Below, one piece after another: positions 32,105-40,797 of a stretch of DNA of 64,000 nt (within the stretch, counting starts at the first letter, position 1; every line of letters begins with the position of its first letter). A program made the translations under genes and the position numbers. The DNA is from DASRPD01 sp035646535 (lineage in GTDB: Bacteria > Actinomycetota > Acidimicrobiia > IMCC26256 > JANYLB01). Location: the NCBI GenBank assembly GCA_035646535.1, contig DASRPD010000052.1, positions 5,277 through 69,276 of the forward strand. Direction: 5' to 3'. The notes beneath the pieces were generated by a model. That model was not told the origin of the DNA. It worked only from the letters and a program-made list of their open reading frames with translations, and searched no databases.

Positions 32105-33717
32105 CAGAGCGGGACGTTGCCATGCTTGCGCTGCGGAAGCTGCTCCTTCTTGGTGCGCAGCATCTCGAGTGACCGTACGAGCACACGGCGCGTCTCGCGC
32201 GGGTCGATGACGTCGTCGACGTAGCCGCGCTCGGCGGCGCGATACGGGTTCGCGAACCGTTCGGCGTATTCCTCCACCAGCGCTGCCTTGCGCGCGACGG
32301 GGTCTGCGGCGGACTCGATCTCCCGGCGGAAGATGACGTTGGCGGCGCCATTCGCGTCCATCACGGCGATCTCGGCCGACGGCCACGCGTAGGCGAGGTC
32401 GGCGCCGATCGACTTCGAGTTCATGACCACGAACGCCCCGCCGTATCCCTTGCGGGTGATGATCTGTACGCGCGGCACGGTCGCCTCACAGTAAGCGTAG
32501 AGCAGCTTCGCGCCGTGTCGGATGATCCCGCCGTACTCCTGGTTCGTGCCGGGGAGGAACCCGGGCACGTCGACGAACGTGACCAGTGGAATGTTGAAGG
32601 CGTCGCACGTTCTCACGAACCGGGACGCCTTCTCGGCCGCCTCGATGTCGAGGCAGCCCGCGAGCACCTGGGGTTGGTTCCCGACCACGCCCACCACGTG
32701 GCCGTCGACCCGGGAAAACCCGCACACGATGTTCATCGCCCACAGGGCCTGGATTTCGAAGAAGTCACCGTCGTCCACGATGGCGGCGATCACCTGCTTC
32801 ATGTCGTACGGCTTGTTGGGCGCGTCGGGAATCAGCTCGATGATCGCGTCGCACCGCCGTTGCGGGTCGTCTGCCGGTTCGAAGTAGGGCGGTTGTTCGA
32901 GGTTGTTCGAGGGGAGAAAGCTGAGCAGGTACCGAACTTGTTCGAGACATGCGTCTTCGTCGTCGGCGACGAACGTCGCGACGCCCGACTTCGTGGCGTG
33001 GGTCATCGCCCCGCCGAGCTCCTCTTGGGTGACGTCCTCACCGGTCGCGGCCTTCACGACGTCGGGCCCCGTGATGAACATGTGCGACGTGCCCTTCACC
33101 ATGAAGATGAAATCGGTCATCGCGGGGGAGTAGACCGCGCCGCCGGCGCAGGGTCCGAGTACCACGCTGATCTGGGGAATCACGCCGGACGCCTTCACGT
33201 TGCGGAGGAAGATTCCCCCGTAGGACGCGAGCGAGACGACGCCTTCCTGGATGCGGGCACCCGCACCGTCGTTGAGACCGATGAAGGGCGCGCCCACCGA
33301 CTCGGCGAGGTCCATGACCTTGTGGATCTTCTCGGCGAAGACCTCACCCAGCGCGCCCCCGAACACGGTGAAGTCCTGCGAGAAGACGAAGACCTTGCGG
33401 CCGTCGACTGTGCCCCAGCCGGTGACGACGCCGTCGGTGAGCGGCCGGGTGTTCTCGATGCCGAACCCGTGGGCCCGGTGACGGGCCAGCATGTCCAACT
33501 CGACGAAGCTGTCCGGGTCCACCAGCTTGTCGATGCGCTCGCGGGCGGTGAGCTTGCCCCGATCGTGCTGGCGTGTGACCGCCGCGTCGGAACCGGCGTG
33601 GAGCGCTTCCTCGCGCAGCACGCCGAGCTCTTCGAGTCGCTCTTCGATCGGGTGGGCCGCCGGGACGACCGGCGCTGATGCGCCACCGTCTCGGATCTCG
33701 TTCTCGTCGACTGCCAT
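32104..33717 (-). CDS. pccB: Acyl-CoA (propionyl-CoA type) carboxylase, carboxyltransferase subunit
   Basis: A 537-residue beta subunit that carboxylates propionyl-CoA (and often acetyl-CoA) using biotin-bound CO2. Hallmarks include GKLTARERIDKLVDPDSF, FVFSQDFTVFGGALGE, GGAVYSPAMTDFIFMV, and IADLAYAWP-like ADLAYAWPSAEIAVM with NANGAANVIF-type spacing (MDANGAANVIFR). Length is normal. It is followed by accE with overlapping codons. In this genome it probably feeds methylmalonyl-CoA formation together with the epimerase and mutase genes nearby. Confidence 0.93.
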   Translation of the reverse strand: MAVDENEIRDGGASAPVVPAAHPIEERLEELGVLREEALHAGSDAAVTRQHDRGKLTARERIDKLVDPDSFVELDMLARHRAHGFGIENTRPLTDGVVTGWGTVDGRKVFVFSQDFTVFGGALGEVFAEKIHKVMDLAESVGAPFIGLNDGAGARIQEGVVSLASYGGIFLRNVKASGVIPQISVVLGPCAGGAVYSPAMTDFIFMVKGTSHMFITGPDVVKAATGEDVTQEELGGAMTHATKSGVATFVADDEDACLEQVRYLLSFLPSNNLEQPPYFEPADDPQRRCDAIIELIPDAPNKPYDMKQVIAAIVDDGDFFEIQALWAMNIVCGFSRVDGHVVGVVGNQPQVLAGCLDIEAAEKASRFVRTCDAFNIPLVTFVDVPGFLPGTNQEYGGIIRHGAKLLYAYCEATVPRVQIITRKGYGGAFVVMNSKSIGADLAYAWPSAEIAVMDANGAANVIFRREIESAADPVARKAALVEEYAERFANPYRAAERGYVDDVIDPRETRRVLVRSLEMLRTKKEQLPQRKHGNVPL

Positions 33718-33729
33718 ACGGAGCTGAGG

Positions 33730-35412
33730 CTACTGCGAGCGTGTGAGCGGCTTGTAGGCGATGCGGTGGGGCTGGTCGGCATCGGTGCCGAGACGCCGGT
33801 GGCGGTCGGTCTCGTAGTCGGAGAAGTTGCCCTCGAACCAGCGGACCTGCGAATCACCTTCGAACGCCAGCACGTGGGTCGCGATCCGGTCGAGGAACCA
33901 CCGATCGTGACTGATGACGACCGCGCAGCCGGGGAAGGCCACGAGTGCGTCTTCGAGGGCGCGCAGCGTGTCGACATCGAGATCGTTCGTCGGCTCGTCG
34001 AGCAGCAGGACGTTGCCGCCGACCTTCAGCACCTTGGCGAGCTGCACTCGGTTCCTCTCGCCGCCCGAAAGATCGCCGACCCGCTTCTGCTGATCGGAGC
34101 CTTTGAAGTTGAAACCGGAGACGTACGCGCGGCCGTGGATCTCGCGGTTGCCGACGACCATACGGTCCACTCCCCCGGTGATCTCGTCGTAGACGGTGTT
34201 GGACGAATCGAGCGAGTCGCGGGACTGGTCGACAGAGGCGAGCTCGACGGTCGGGCCCACCCGGAGCGTCCCCGCGTCGGGCTGTTCCTGGCCGGTGATC
34301 ATGCGGAACAGCGTCGTCTTGCCGGCACCGTTCGGACCGATCACGCCGACGATGCCCCCTGGAGGCAGCCGGAACGACAGCTCCTCGATGAGGAGGCGAT
34401 CGCCGTAGCCCTTCGTGAGCCCGTCGGCTTCGACGACGACGTCGCCCAGCCGGCTGCCCGTGGGCACCGTGAGCTGGAGCTTGTCCTGACGGCCCTCGGC
34501 CGACTCGGCCTCGGCGTACAGCGTGTCGTAGGCGTTGATGCGCGCCTTTCCCTTGGCCTGGCGGGCCCGCGGTGACATCTGAATCCAGTCGAGCTCGCGC
34601 CGGAGGGTCTTGCGTCGCGCCTCGTCCGTGTTCTCCTCGTGGGCGAGCCGCTGCTCCTTCTGCTCGAGCCAGGAGGAGTAGTTGCCCTCCCACGGGATGC
34701 CGTGGCCGCGATCCAGCTCGAGGATCCAGCCCGCGACGTTGTCGAGGAAGTACCGGTCGTGGGTCACGGCCACGACCGTGCCGGGATAATCCTGCAGCGT
34801 CCGTTCGAGCCACGCGACCGACTCGGCGTCGAGATGGTTGGTCGGCTCATCGAGCAACAAGAGGTCGGGACGCGAGAGCAACAGCCGACACAGTGCAACC
34901 CGCCGTCGCTCGCCCCCGGACAGGGTCGCGACGTCGGCATCACCGGGCGGCAGCCGGAGGGAGTCCATCGCGATGTCGATCGTGCGTTCGAGCTCCCAGC
35001 CATTGGCGGCGTCGATCTTGGTCTGGAGCTCGCCCTGTTCGGCCAGCAGCGCGTCGAAGTCCGCGTCGGGCTCGCCCATCGCGGCGCACACCTCGTTGAA
35101 GCGATCCAGCAGGGCCTTGACCTCACCGAGCCCGTCGGTGACGTTGGCCTGGACGTCCTTGTCCGGATCCAGCTCCGGTTCCTGGGCGAGGAAGCCGACG
35201 GTGAAGCCCGGGGCCAGGCGCACCTCGCCCTGGTAGCCGTCGTCGAGCCCGGCCATGATCCGCAAGAGGCTCGACTTGCCGGCGCCGTTGCCGCCGAGCA
35301 CGCCGATCTTGGCGCCCGGATACATCGAGATGTTGATGCCGCGCAACACCTCTCGGTCCGGAGGATGGAACCGACGGAGGTCGCGCATGGTGATGATGAA
35401 CTGCGGGGCCAT
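33730..35412 (-). CDS. ettA: Energy-dependent translational throttle ABC-F ATPase
   Basis: A 560-residue soluble ABC-F protein with two ATPase domains. The first Walker A is GGNGAGKSS near 40, with signature LSGGERRRVALCRLLL; the second Walker A is GPNGAGKTT near 350, with LSGGERNRVQLAKVL. The arm and linker sequences (RHPWEGNYSSWLEQK-like GIPWEGNYSSWLEQKEQRL; WFEGNFSDYE) are characteristic of EttA, which binds the ribosomal E site and senses the ADP/ATP ratio. ATG 35412 is used, giving the usual 555-560 residue length. Confidence 0.95.
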   Translation of the reverse strand: MAPQFIITMRDLRRFHPPDREVLRGINISMYPGAKIGVLGGNGAGKSSLLRIMAGLDDGYQGEVRLAPGFTVGFLAQEPELDPDKDVQANVTDGLGEVKALLDRFNEVCAAMGEPDADFDALLAEQGELQTKIDAANGWELERTIDIAMDSLRLPPGDADVATLSGGERRRVALCRLLLSRPDLLLLDEPTNHLDAESVAWLERTLQDYPGTVVAVTHDRYFLDNVAGWILELDRGHGIPWEGNYSSWLEQKEQRLAHEENTDEARRKTLRRELDWIQMSPRARQAKGKARINAYDTLYAEAESAEGRQDKLQLTVPTGSRLGDVVVEADGLTKGYGDRLLIEELSFRLPPGGIVGVIGPNGAGKTTLFRMITGQEQPDAGTLRVGPTVELASVDQSRDSLDSSNTVYDEITGGVDRMVVGNREIHGRAYVSGFNFKGSDQQKRVGDLSGGERNRVQLAKVLKVGGNVLLLDEPTNDLDVDTLRALEDALVAFPGCAVVISHDRWFLDRIATHVLAFEGDSQVRWFEGNFSDYETDRHRRLGTDADQPHRIAYKPLTRSQ

Positions 35413-35469
35413 ACGGCGCACGGTAACTCGCGCACGCGACGAGCCGCGCCTCGGCGCCGCCTCGTGCGA

Positions 35470-35862
35470 TCAGAAAAGCCGTTCGGGCTCCTTGACCTCC
35501 CGGACAACCATCGGGACGCGCAGCGCCAGGACGCCGTCGCGGTACTCGAAGTCGTAGTGGGACGGGTCGAGCGAGTCGGCCAGCCGCACGTCACGCACGA
35601 GGATGCCCCGCGCACACTCCAGCTCGAGGGCGCGGTCGCTCTCGGTGCCGCGGATCCGTCGTTCGGCCCGCACCGTGAGCACGTCGCCGTCGACCTGGAT
35701 GTCGATCGAGTCGATGTCGATGCCGGGAAGGTCACAGCGCAGCTCGACGTGGTCGGCGCGTTGGACCGCGTCCATCGAGAGTCGGGTGGACGGCCGCGGC
35801 GTGCCGAACAGCGCGGTCGCGAGGCGGTCTGCTTCCCCGTAGCGATCGAATTGCACGAGCAT
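35470..35862 (-). CDS. Small heat-shock protein, Hsp20 family
   Basis: A 130-residue alpha-crystallin-type chaperone that holds unfolding proteins. The N-terminus MLVQFDRYGEADRLATALFG is followed by the crystallin domain (about 30-118), with VELRCDLPGIDIDSIDIQV and the GVLALRVPM motif near the end. ATG 35862 is chosen because the family starts here. Upstream on the minus strand, GGAAT (35936-35932) and GTT (35912-35910), 19 bases apart, resemble a stress ECF sigma promoter (SigH/SigE type). Confidence 0.88.
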   Translation of the reverse strand: MLVQFDRYGEADRLATALFGTPRPSTRLSMDAVQRADHVELRCDLPGIDIDSIDIQVDGDVLTVRAERRIRGTESDRALELECARGILVRDVRLADSLDPSHYDFEYRDGVLALRVPMVVREVKEPERLF

Positions 35863-35909
35863 CGGAAGCCTTCGGATCGATGGACGCCTCACGGCCGTTC
35901 GAGGGGTGG

Positions 35910-35936
35910 AACAGCAGGTCAAGGGGTCTACATTCC
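35910..35936 (-). promoter_or_regulatory. Possible ECF-type promoter of hsp20
   Basis: GGAAT at 35936-35932 and GTT at 35912-35910 (minus strand), separated by 19 bases, fit the actinobacterial SigH/SigE/SigR pattern. I found no HAIR or CIRCE repeat in this upstream region. Confidence 0.3.
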
Positions 35937-35984
35937 GAAGGCAGTCAGCAAACCTAATGGCCTCTCAGTCAGGTTTCAGGAAGG

Positions 35985-36057
35985 GGCTCCAGGACGCGGG
36001 GGCTCCAGGGCGCGGGTGCCCCAGGACGCGGGAGCTCCAGGACGCCGGGACCTCAGG
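35985..36057. repeat. 16-bp minisatellite, four units plus a partial one
   Basis: Imperfect repeats of GGCTCCAGGACGCGGG at 35985-36000, 36001-36016 (one change), 36017-36032 (three changes) and 36033-36049 (17 bp), ending with a partial unit that overlaps the stop codon of the hydrolase gene at 36053. There is no unique spacer, so it is not a CRISPR. It fills the gap between the hydrolase gene and hsp20. Confidence 0.88.
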
Positions 36058-36901
36058 CAACGGAGGCGAGCACCTCGACGAACCGGCGGACGATGCCGAG
36101 ATGGCCCTCGTCCGGCCAGACCGTCGCCACCGCACCGCGAAGATGGTGACGCAGGTGCTCGAAGTCGTCCTCGGCTCGGTGGTCCTCGGCCCCGTGGAAC
36201 ACCCGGACGCCGGGTGGCACGTCGTCAAGGGCGAATCCCCATGGCCGCCAGAGCGCGCACAGGTCGTCGGCCATGCCGCCGGCGCCGCCCGCCAGCGCGA
36301 TCGTCATCTCCTCGACCAGGGTCCCTCGGTACCGCGGGTCGGCCTTCATGGCCCGATCGACCGGCGAACCGCCTCCACCGACGTAGCCGGACGGGTTCTC
36401 GACCGAGGGCTGCATGAACCGCTCCACCGCGCGCCGGGCCCGCTTCGGATCGATCCGCGCCACGGCCGCGGTGGGACGCATGCGATCACCCAGGCGTTCC
36501 CACGCGCCGGGCACCTCGTCCAGGGGTCCGGGCATGCTCACGACCGCGACGCCATCCAGGCGGTCGGCGAGGTCGACGGCGCAGGCCAGGGTGTGCAACC
36601 CGCCCCCCGACACGCCGGCCACCGCGAACCGGCCGATCCCGAGCCGGTCCACCAGCGCGGCGACGTCTCGGGCGGTGTCGGCCGGCGCTCGGCCGGGGTC
36701 ACGGTCGGACTCGCCGTAGCCGGGACGGTCGAAGGTGATCAGCCGGATCCGGGCACGCTCGACCGCGTCCGGATCCGGGCAGCACCGCCGCGACCCGGGC
36801 GAACCGTGCAGGAACACCACCGGCCGGCCCGAGGCGTCACCCCACTCCTCGTAGGCGAGCCGTCGACCGTCGTCGAGGTCGACTACGCGAGCTGACGTCA
36901 C
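36053..36901 (-). CDS. Alpha/beta-fold hydrolase
   Basis: A 282-residue hydrolase. FLHGSPGSRR forms the oxyanion loop, ITFDRPGYGESD follows, and the nucleophile elbow is AGVSGGGLH (Ser near 98). A C-terminal Asp (HGAEDH) and His (DEGHLG) complete the triad. The ATG overlaps the stop of the epimerase gene (ATGA), so it belongs to the same transcript. The substrate is unknown; an esterase or thioesterase linked to acyl-CoA metabolism is possible. Confidence 0.82.
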   Translation of the reverse strand: MTSARVVDLDDGRRLAYEEWGDASGRPVVFLHGSPGSRRCCPDPDAVERARIRLITFDRPGYGESDRDPGRAPADTARDVAALVDRLGIGRFAVAGVSGGGLHTLACAVDLADRLDGVAVVSMPGPLDEVPGAWERLGDRMRPTAAVARIDPKRARRAVERFMQPSVENPSGYVGGGGSPVDRAMKADPRYRGTLVEEMTIALAGGAGGMADDLCALWRPWGFALDDVPPGVRVFHGAEDHRAEDDFEHLRHHLRGAVATVWPDEGHLGIVRRFVEVLASVA

Positions 36902-37299
36902 TCCTGGACGAGCTCGATGAGGGTGCCGAACGCGGTCTTGGGGTGCACGAACGCGACCGTCGTACCCCGGCTCCCCGGTCGGGGAGCCTCGTCGATGACG
37001 CGGTGACCCTCGGCTTTGACGCGCGCCAGCGCGGCGGCGCAGTCGTCGACGCGATAGCCGACGTGGTGCAGCCCTTCACCCTTGTTGGCCAGATACTTCG
37101 CGACCGGTGAGTCGTCACGGATCGGGGTCAGGAGCTGGACGTAGGAGTCCGCCACCGCCAGCAGCGCCTCTTCCACACCGTCGTGCTCGATGACCTCACG
37201 GTGGGAGACCTCGCATCCGAACGTGTCGTGGTAGTACGCGATCGCGCCATCCAGATCCCGGACGGCGATCGCGACGTGGTCGATCTCGGTGAGAGCCAT
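36898..37299 (-). CDS. mce: Methylmalonyl-CoA/ethylmalonyl-CoA epimerase
   Basis: 133 residues, the normal length of this vicinal-oxygen-chelate enzyme. It interconverts the 2R and 2S forms of methylmalonyl- or ethylmalonyl-CoA. The metal ligands are recognisable: His in EIDHVAIAV, His in GLHHVGYRV and Glu in TLIELVQE; the typical VQLLTPI and FVHPKTAFGTLIEL segments are there. ATG 37299 is chosen as the family start. It lies between the hydrolase and crotonyl-CoA carboxylase/reductase genes, supporting a dual epimerase role. Confidence 0.93.
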   Translation of the reverse strand: MALTEIDHVAIAVRDLDGAIAYYHDTFGCEVSHREVIEHDGVEEALLAVADSYVQLLTPIRDDSPVAKYLANKGEGLHHVGYRVDDCAAALARVKAEGHRVIDEAPRPGSRGTTVAFVHPKTAFGTLIELVQE

Positions 37300-37348
37300 G
37301 CGCCGATGGTACCGAGCCGATCCCCTGGCCACGACCCGCTCCACGCGC

Positions 37349-38698
37349 TCAGCGCGCGTGGCGTCTGAACAACGTGATCTGCGGGAGCAGACCCTCCCGC
37401 AGCTGCGGATCGGTGACGCCCAGGTCCTCTTCGGGGGCGAGGCACAGCACTCCGACCTTGCCCTCGGCGAGGTTGCGGTGCACCTGGTAGGCGGCCTCGC
37501 CGGTCTCGGCCAACGTGTACGTGCGTGACAACGTCGGATGGATCTTGCCTTCGCTCACGAGACGGTTCGCCTCCCACGCCTCGCGGTAGTTGGCGAAGTG
37601 ACAGCCCTTCAGCGTCTTGAGGTTCATCCAGAGGTACCGGTTGTCGTACTCGATCATGAAGCCGCTCGTCGCCGCGCAGGTGATGATCATCCCGCCGCGT
37701 TTGGCCACGAACACCGACGCACCCATCGTGGCGCGCCCCGGGTGCTCGAAGACGATGTCGGGGTCGGTGCCGGTGAGCTCGCGGATCTTCTTGCCGAGAC
37801 GGCGCCACTCGGACGGGTCCTGCTCGCCGGCGTCGTTCCAGAACGCGTAGCCCTCGGCCCGGCGGTCGATGACGTGTTCGACGCCCATGTCGTGGAGGAG
37901 CGCGGCACGCTCGGGCGACGACACGACGCCCACCGGGGTGCCGCCGCCGTTGAGCACGTACTGACACGCGTACGCACCGATGCCACCGGTGGCTCCCCAT
38001 ACGAGCACGGTCTGGCCCTGGGTCATCTGCGAGCCGTTCGGGCTCACGATCATGCGGTAGCTCGTGGACCCGCAGAGCGCGTTGACCGCGGCCTCTTCCC
38101 ACGTCAGGTGAGCGGGCTTTCCCATGAGCTGGTTGGCCTTCACCACCGCGATCTCGGCGAGCCCACCGAAGTTGGTCTCGAAGCCCCAGATGCGCTGATT
38201 GGCGGTGAGCATCGAGTCGTCGTGCGCGCTCGGGTCCTGGTCGTCGACGTAGTTGCAGTGGGCGGTGACCGCGTCACCCGGCTTCCAGTTCCGCACCGCC
38301 GAGCCGGTTCGCAGCACGACTCCGGACGCGTCGCTGCCCATCACGTGGAACGGCTGGTCGTGGCGCGCGCCCCACACGCTCTCCTTGCCGAGCTTCTTCA
38401 GGAAGGCGAACGTCGGCAGGGGTTCGAAGATCGACGTCCAGACGGTGTTGAAGTTGATCGAGCTGGCCATCACCGCGACGTAGGCCTCGTCGGGTGCGAG
38501 CTCGGGGAGGGGGAACTCCTCGATGTGAGTGGACCGGCGCGGGTCCTTCTCCTCGGAGGCCAGCCCGGCGAACATGTCCTGCTCGTCGGCTCGCACGAGT
38601 GCGCCCCGCACGGTGGCGGGGATCTCGAGCCCGCCGATGACGTCGGCGGGGGCGCCGTCGATGATGGCGGCACGGATGGCGTCGATCGCGTTGGTCAT
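37349..38698 (-). CDS. ccr: Crotonyl-CoA carboxylase/reductase
   Basis: A 449-residue NADPH-dependent enzyme converting crotonyl-CoA plus CO2 to ethylmalonyl-CoA, the defining step of the ethylmalonyl-CoA pathway. It belongs to the medium-chain dehydrogenase superfamily. The Ccr-specific segments are present: SSINFNTVWTSIFEP, IWGFETNFGG and GCHFANYREAWEAN, which hold the Asn, Phe-Glu and His residues that handle CO2 in studied Ccr enzymes. The Rossmann motif is VWGATGGIGAYACQ. It is the first gene of a minus-strand unit with the epimerase, and diverges from the thiolase gene. Confidence 0.95.
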   Translation of the reverse strand: MTNAIDAIRAAIIDGAPADVIGGLEIPATVRGALVRADEQDMFAGLASEEKDPRRSTHIEEFPLPELAPDEAYVAVMASSINFNTVWTSIFEPLPTFAFLKKLGKESVWGARHDQPFHVMGSDASGVVLRTGSAVRNWKPGDAVTAHCNYVDDQDPSAHDDSMLTANQRIWGFETNFGGLAEIAVVKANQLMGKPAHLTWEEAAVNALCGSTSYRMIVSPNGSQMTQGQTVLVWGATGGIGAYACQYVLNGGGTPVGVVSSPERAALLHDMGVEHVIDRRAEGYAFWNDAGEQDPSEWRRLGKKIRELTGTDPDIVFEHPGRATMGASVFVAKRGGMIITCAATSGFMIEYDNRYLWMNLKTLKGCHFANYREAWEANRLVSEGKIHPTLSRTYTLAETGEAAYQVHRNLAEGKVGVLCLAPEEDLGVTDPQLREGLLPQITLFRRHAR

Positions 38699-38835
38699 GA
38701 CCGAGAACGTATCGGCTCGCCACGCCCCTGATCCGAGCCGGCCTCCTGGACGCCGCCGGTCGGGGCGCGGGTACGATCCACGAAGTGACCTCCCGGTGAC
38801 AACGGGAAGCCCGGACCGCGACCAAGGGGGCACGT

Positions 38836-40020
38836 ATGCCTGGTTCTGTCATCGTCTCGTCGGCTCGCACACCCATCGGCAAGCTCTCCGGCGCGCTGGC
38901 GTCGTTCAGCGCCATGGACCTCGGCGGTTTCGCCATCAAGGCCGCGTTGGAGCGGGCCGGTGTCGCGCCCGACCAGGTCGACTCCGTGCTCATGGGCCAC
39001 GTGCTTCAGGCCGGCCAGGGCCAGATCACCGCGCGCCAGGCGGCGGAGAAGGCCGGCATCCCCCTGAGCGTCCCCGCGATGACGATCAACAAGGTGTGTC
39101 TGAGCGGCATCAACGCGATCTACCTCGCCGACCAGATGATCCAGGCGGGCGACGCCGACGTGGTGGTCGCCGGCGGCATGGAGTCCATGACCTCGGCGCC
39201 GTACCTGCTCCCCAAGGCCCGCGCCGGCTATCGGATGGGCAACGGAGAGTTGGTCGACTCGCTCATCCACGATGGCCTCTGGTGCGCGTTCGACGCGGTC
39301 CACATGGGCACGGGCACCGAGCGCTACACCGCCGACACCGGCACCATCACCCGAGCAATGCAGGACGAGCTCGCGGCGAACAGCCACGAGCGCGCCGCGG
39401 CGGCCACCAAGGACGGACGGCTCGCCACCGAGATCGTCCCGGTTGCGGTGCCCCAGCGCAAGGGTGACCCGGTCCTGGTGGAGACCGACGAGGGAGTGCG
39501 ACCGGGCACGAGCGTGGAGTCGCTCGGCAAGCTCCGGCCCGCGTTCACCAAGGACGGGACCATCACCGCAGCCAATGCGTCCCAGATCTCCGACGGCGCC
39601 GCCGCGGTCATCGTCACGAGCAAGGAACGGGCCGACGCGCTCGGCCTCAGCCCGATCGCCGAGCTCGTCGGGTTCGGCATGGTCGCCGGGCCCGACCCGT
39701 CGCTGCTCACCCAGCCGTCCCGCGCCATCAGAGCCGCGCTCGACAAGTCCGGGCTGGCCGTATCTGATATCGACCTGTTCGAGCTCAACGAGGCGTTCGC
39801 GGCCGTCGGGATCGCCTCCATGCAGGACCTCGGGATCAGCGACGACATCGTCAACGTGAACGGCGGGGCGATCGCACTCGGACACCCGGTCGGCATGTCG
39901 GGCACCCGTGTCGTCGCCACCGTGATCAACGAGCTCGCCCGCCGCGGTGGCGGGCTCGGCGCGGCCGCGCTCTGCGGCGGTGGCGGCCAGGGCGAGGCCG
40001 CGCTCGTGCGCTCCCTGTAG
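38836..40020 (+). CDS. phaA: Acetyl-CoA acetyltransferase (thiolase)
   Basis: A 394-residue biosynthetic-type thiolase condensing two acetyl-CoA to acetoacetyl-CoA. The N-terminal nucleophile Cys88 lies in INKVCLSGINAI; NEAFAAVGIA, GGAIALGHPVGMSG and the C-terminal Cys in AALCGGGGQG complete the active site. It diverges from ccr and can supply acetoacetyl-CoA for the hbd and ccr steps. Confidence 0.93.
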   Translation: MPGSVIVSSARTPIGKLSGALASFSAMDLGGFAIKAALERAGVAPDQVDSVLMGHVLQAGQGQITARQAAEKAGIPLSVPAMTINKVCLSGINAIYLADQMIQAGDADVVVAGGMESMTSAPYLLPKARAGYRMGNGELVDSLIHDGLWCAFDAVHMGTGTERYTADTGTITRAMQDELAANSHERAAAATKDGRLATEIVPVAVPQRKGDPVLVETDEGVRPGTSVESLGKLRPAFTKDGTITAANASQISDGAAAVIVTSKERADALGLSPIAELVGFGMVAGPDPSLLTQPSRAIRAALDKSGLAVSDIDLFELNEAFAAVGIASMQDLGISDDIVNVNGGAIALGHPVGMSGTRVVATVINELARRGGGLGAAALCGGGGQGEAALVRSL

Positions 40021-40123
40021 CTCCGATCGGTCACCCCATGAGCTGCGAACACTTGCTCTCGCCACGCCGGTGAGCTACTCCGGTACTGTGCTCGTATCAA
40101 TCAGCCGATAGGGAGCGTCACAG

Positions 40124-40588
40124 ATGTCGCAAATGCCGTCCTCCACCCCCAGCGGGTCCTCCGCCAAACGGAACCCCACACCAGCCGAGATCGTCACCAT
40201 GGCCGGAGGCGGTGTCGCGCTCATCTTCTCCTTCCTCCCCTTCTGGACGATCTCGTTCCGAGGCCTCGGCAGTAGCAACACGAGCGCGTGGGGTTCGGGG
40301 GCCTTTCCGGTCGCGACGCTCATCGCGCTGTTCGCCCTCGTGGCGGGCGCCCTGGCCGCGCTCGACGTCTTCGGCGTGAGCCTGCCCGAGCGGTTGCTCT
40401 CGTTCACCAAGACCCAGCTGATCCTGGTCTTCGGCTGCTTCGCCACGCTGCTCGCACTCGCGTTCCTGATCCAGGACCGTGGCGGTGCCAGCCTGGGGTT
40501 CGGCTACTACTTCATGCTCCTCGGTTCGATCGCCGTGCTTGTCGGCGGGGTCATGCTCTTCATGGCCGACGACGCCGCCAAGGGCTGA
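40124..40588 (+). CDS. Four-helix membrane protein of unknown function
   Basis: A 154-residue protein. A short Ser/Pro-rich cytosolic N-terminus (about 1-20) is followed by four hydrophobic segments (about 24-45, 64-85, 100-117 and 125-148). GGGAGC precedes the ATG. The sequence pattern (FLPFWTISFRG after helix 1) resembles actinobacterial integral membrane proteins with no known function. It opens a run of small membrane genes up to 43.2 kb. Confidence 0.7.
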   Translation: MSQMPSSTPSGSSAKRNPTPAEIVTMAGGGVALIFSFLPFWTISFRGLGSSNTSAWGSGAFPVATLIALFALVAGALAALDVFGVSLPERLLSFTKTQLILVFGCFATLLALAFLIQDRGGASLGFGYYFMLLGSIAVLVGGVMLFMADDAAKG

Positions 40589-40668
40589 GCCGAGCCCAAT
40601 CGAGCAGCCTGATCCCGCTCCGCGGGCAGGTCATACCGTGCAGCGCCCGCGGACGGTCGATCCTTGCC

Positions 40669-40776
40669 CGGGAGCCTGGTGGCGGTCGCCATCCCCTGTC
40701 CACCCTGGGACGATCCGGCCTCGCTGATCTGCTTCCGGGCGATCACTCCGACCACGATGGCCGCCACTGCGAGCTC
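40669..40776 (-). pseudogene. Remnant of a DUF4190-type membrane protein
   Basis: On the minus strand the frame reads ELAVAAIVVGVIARKQISEAG then SSQGGQGMATA, which matches the conserved core of DUF4190 proteins (IxxGxIARxQIxxxGxxQGGxGMA). The rest of the gene is missing: no upstream helix and no downstream second helix. It looks like a decayed copy among other small membrane genes. This fills most of the gap between the two flanking genes. Confidence 0.6.
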
Positions 40777-40797
40777 GAAGCACGGGCCGGCCGGGTC

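Noticed and set aside
35985..36057. CRISPR array
   Set aside because: Units are directly adjacent with no spacers and no cas gene is present; it is a minisatellite.
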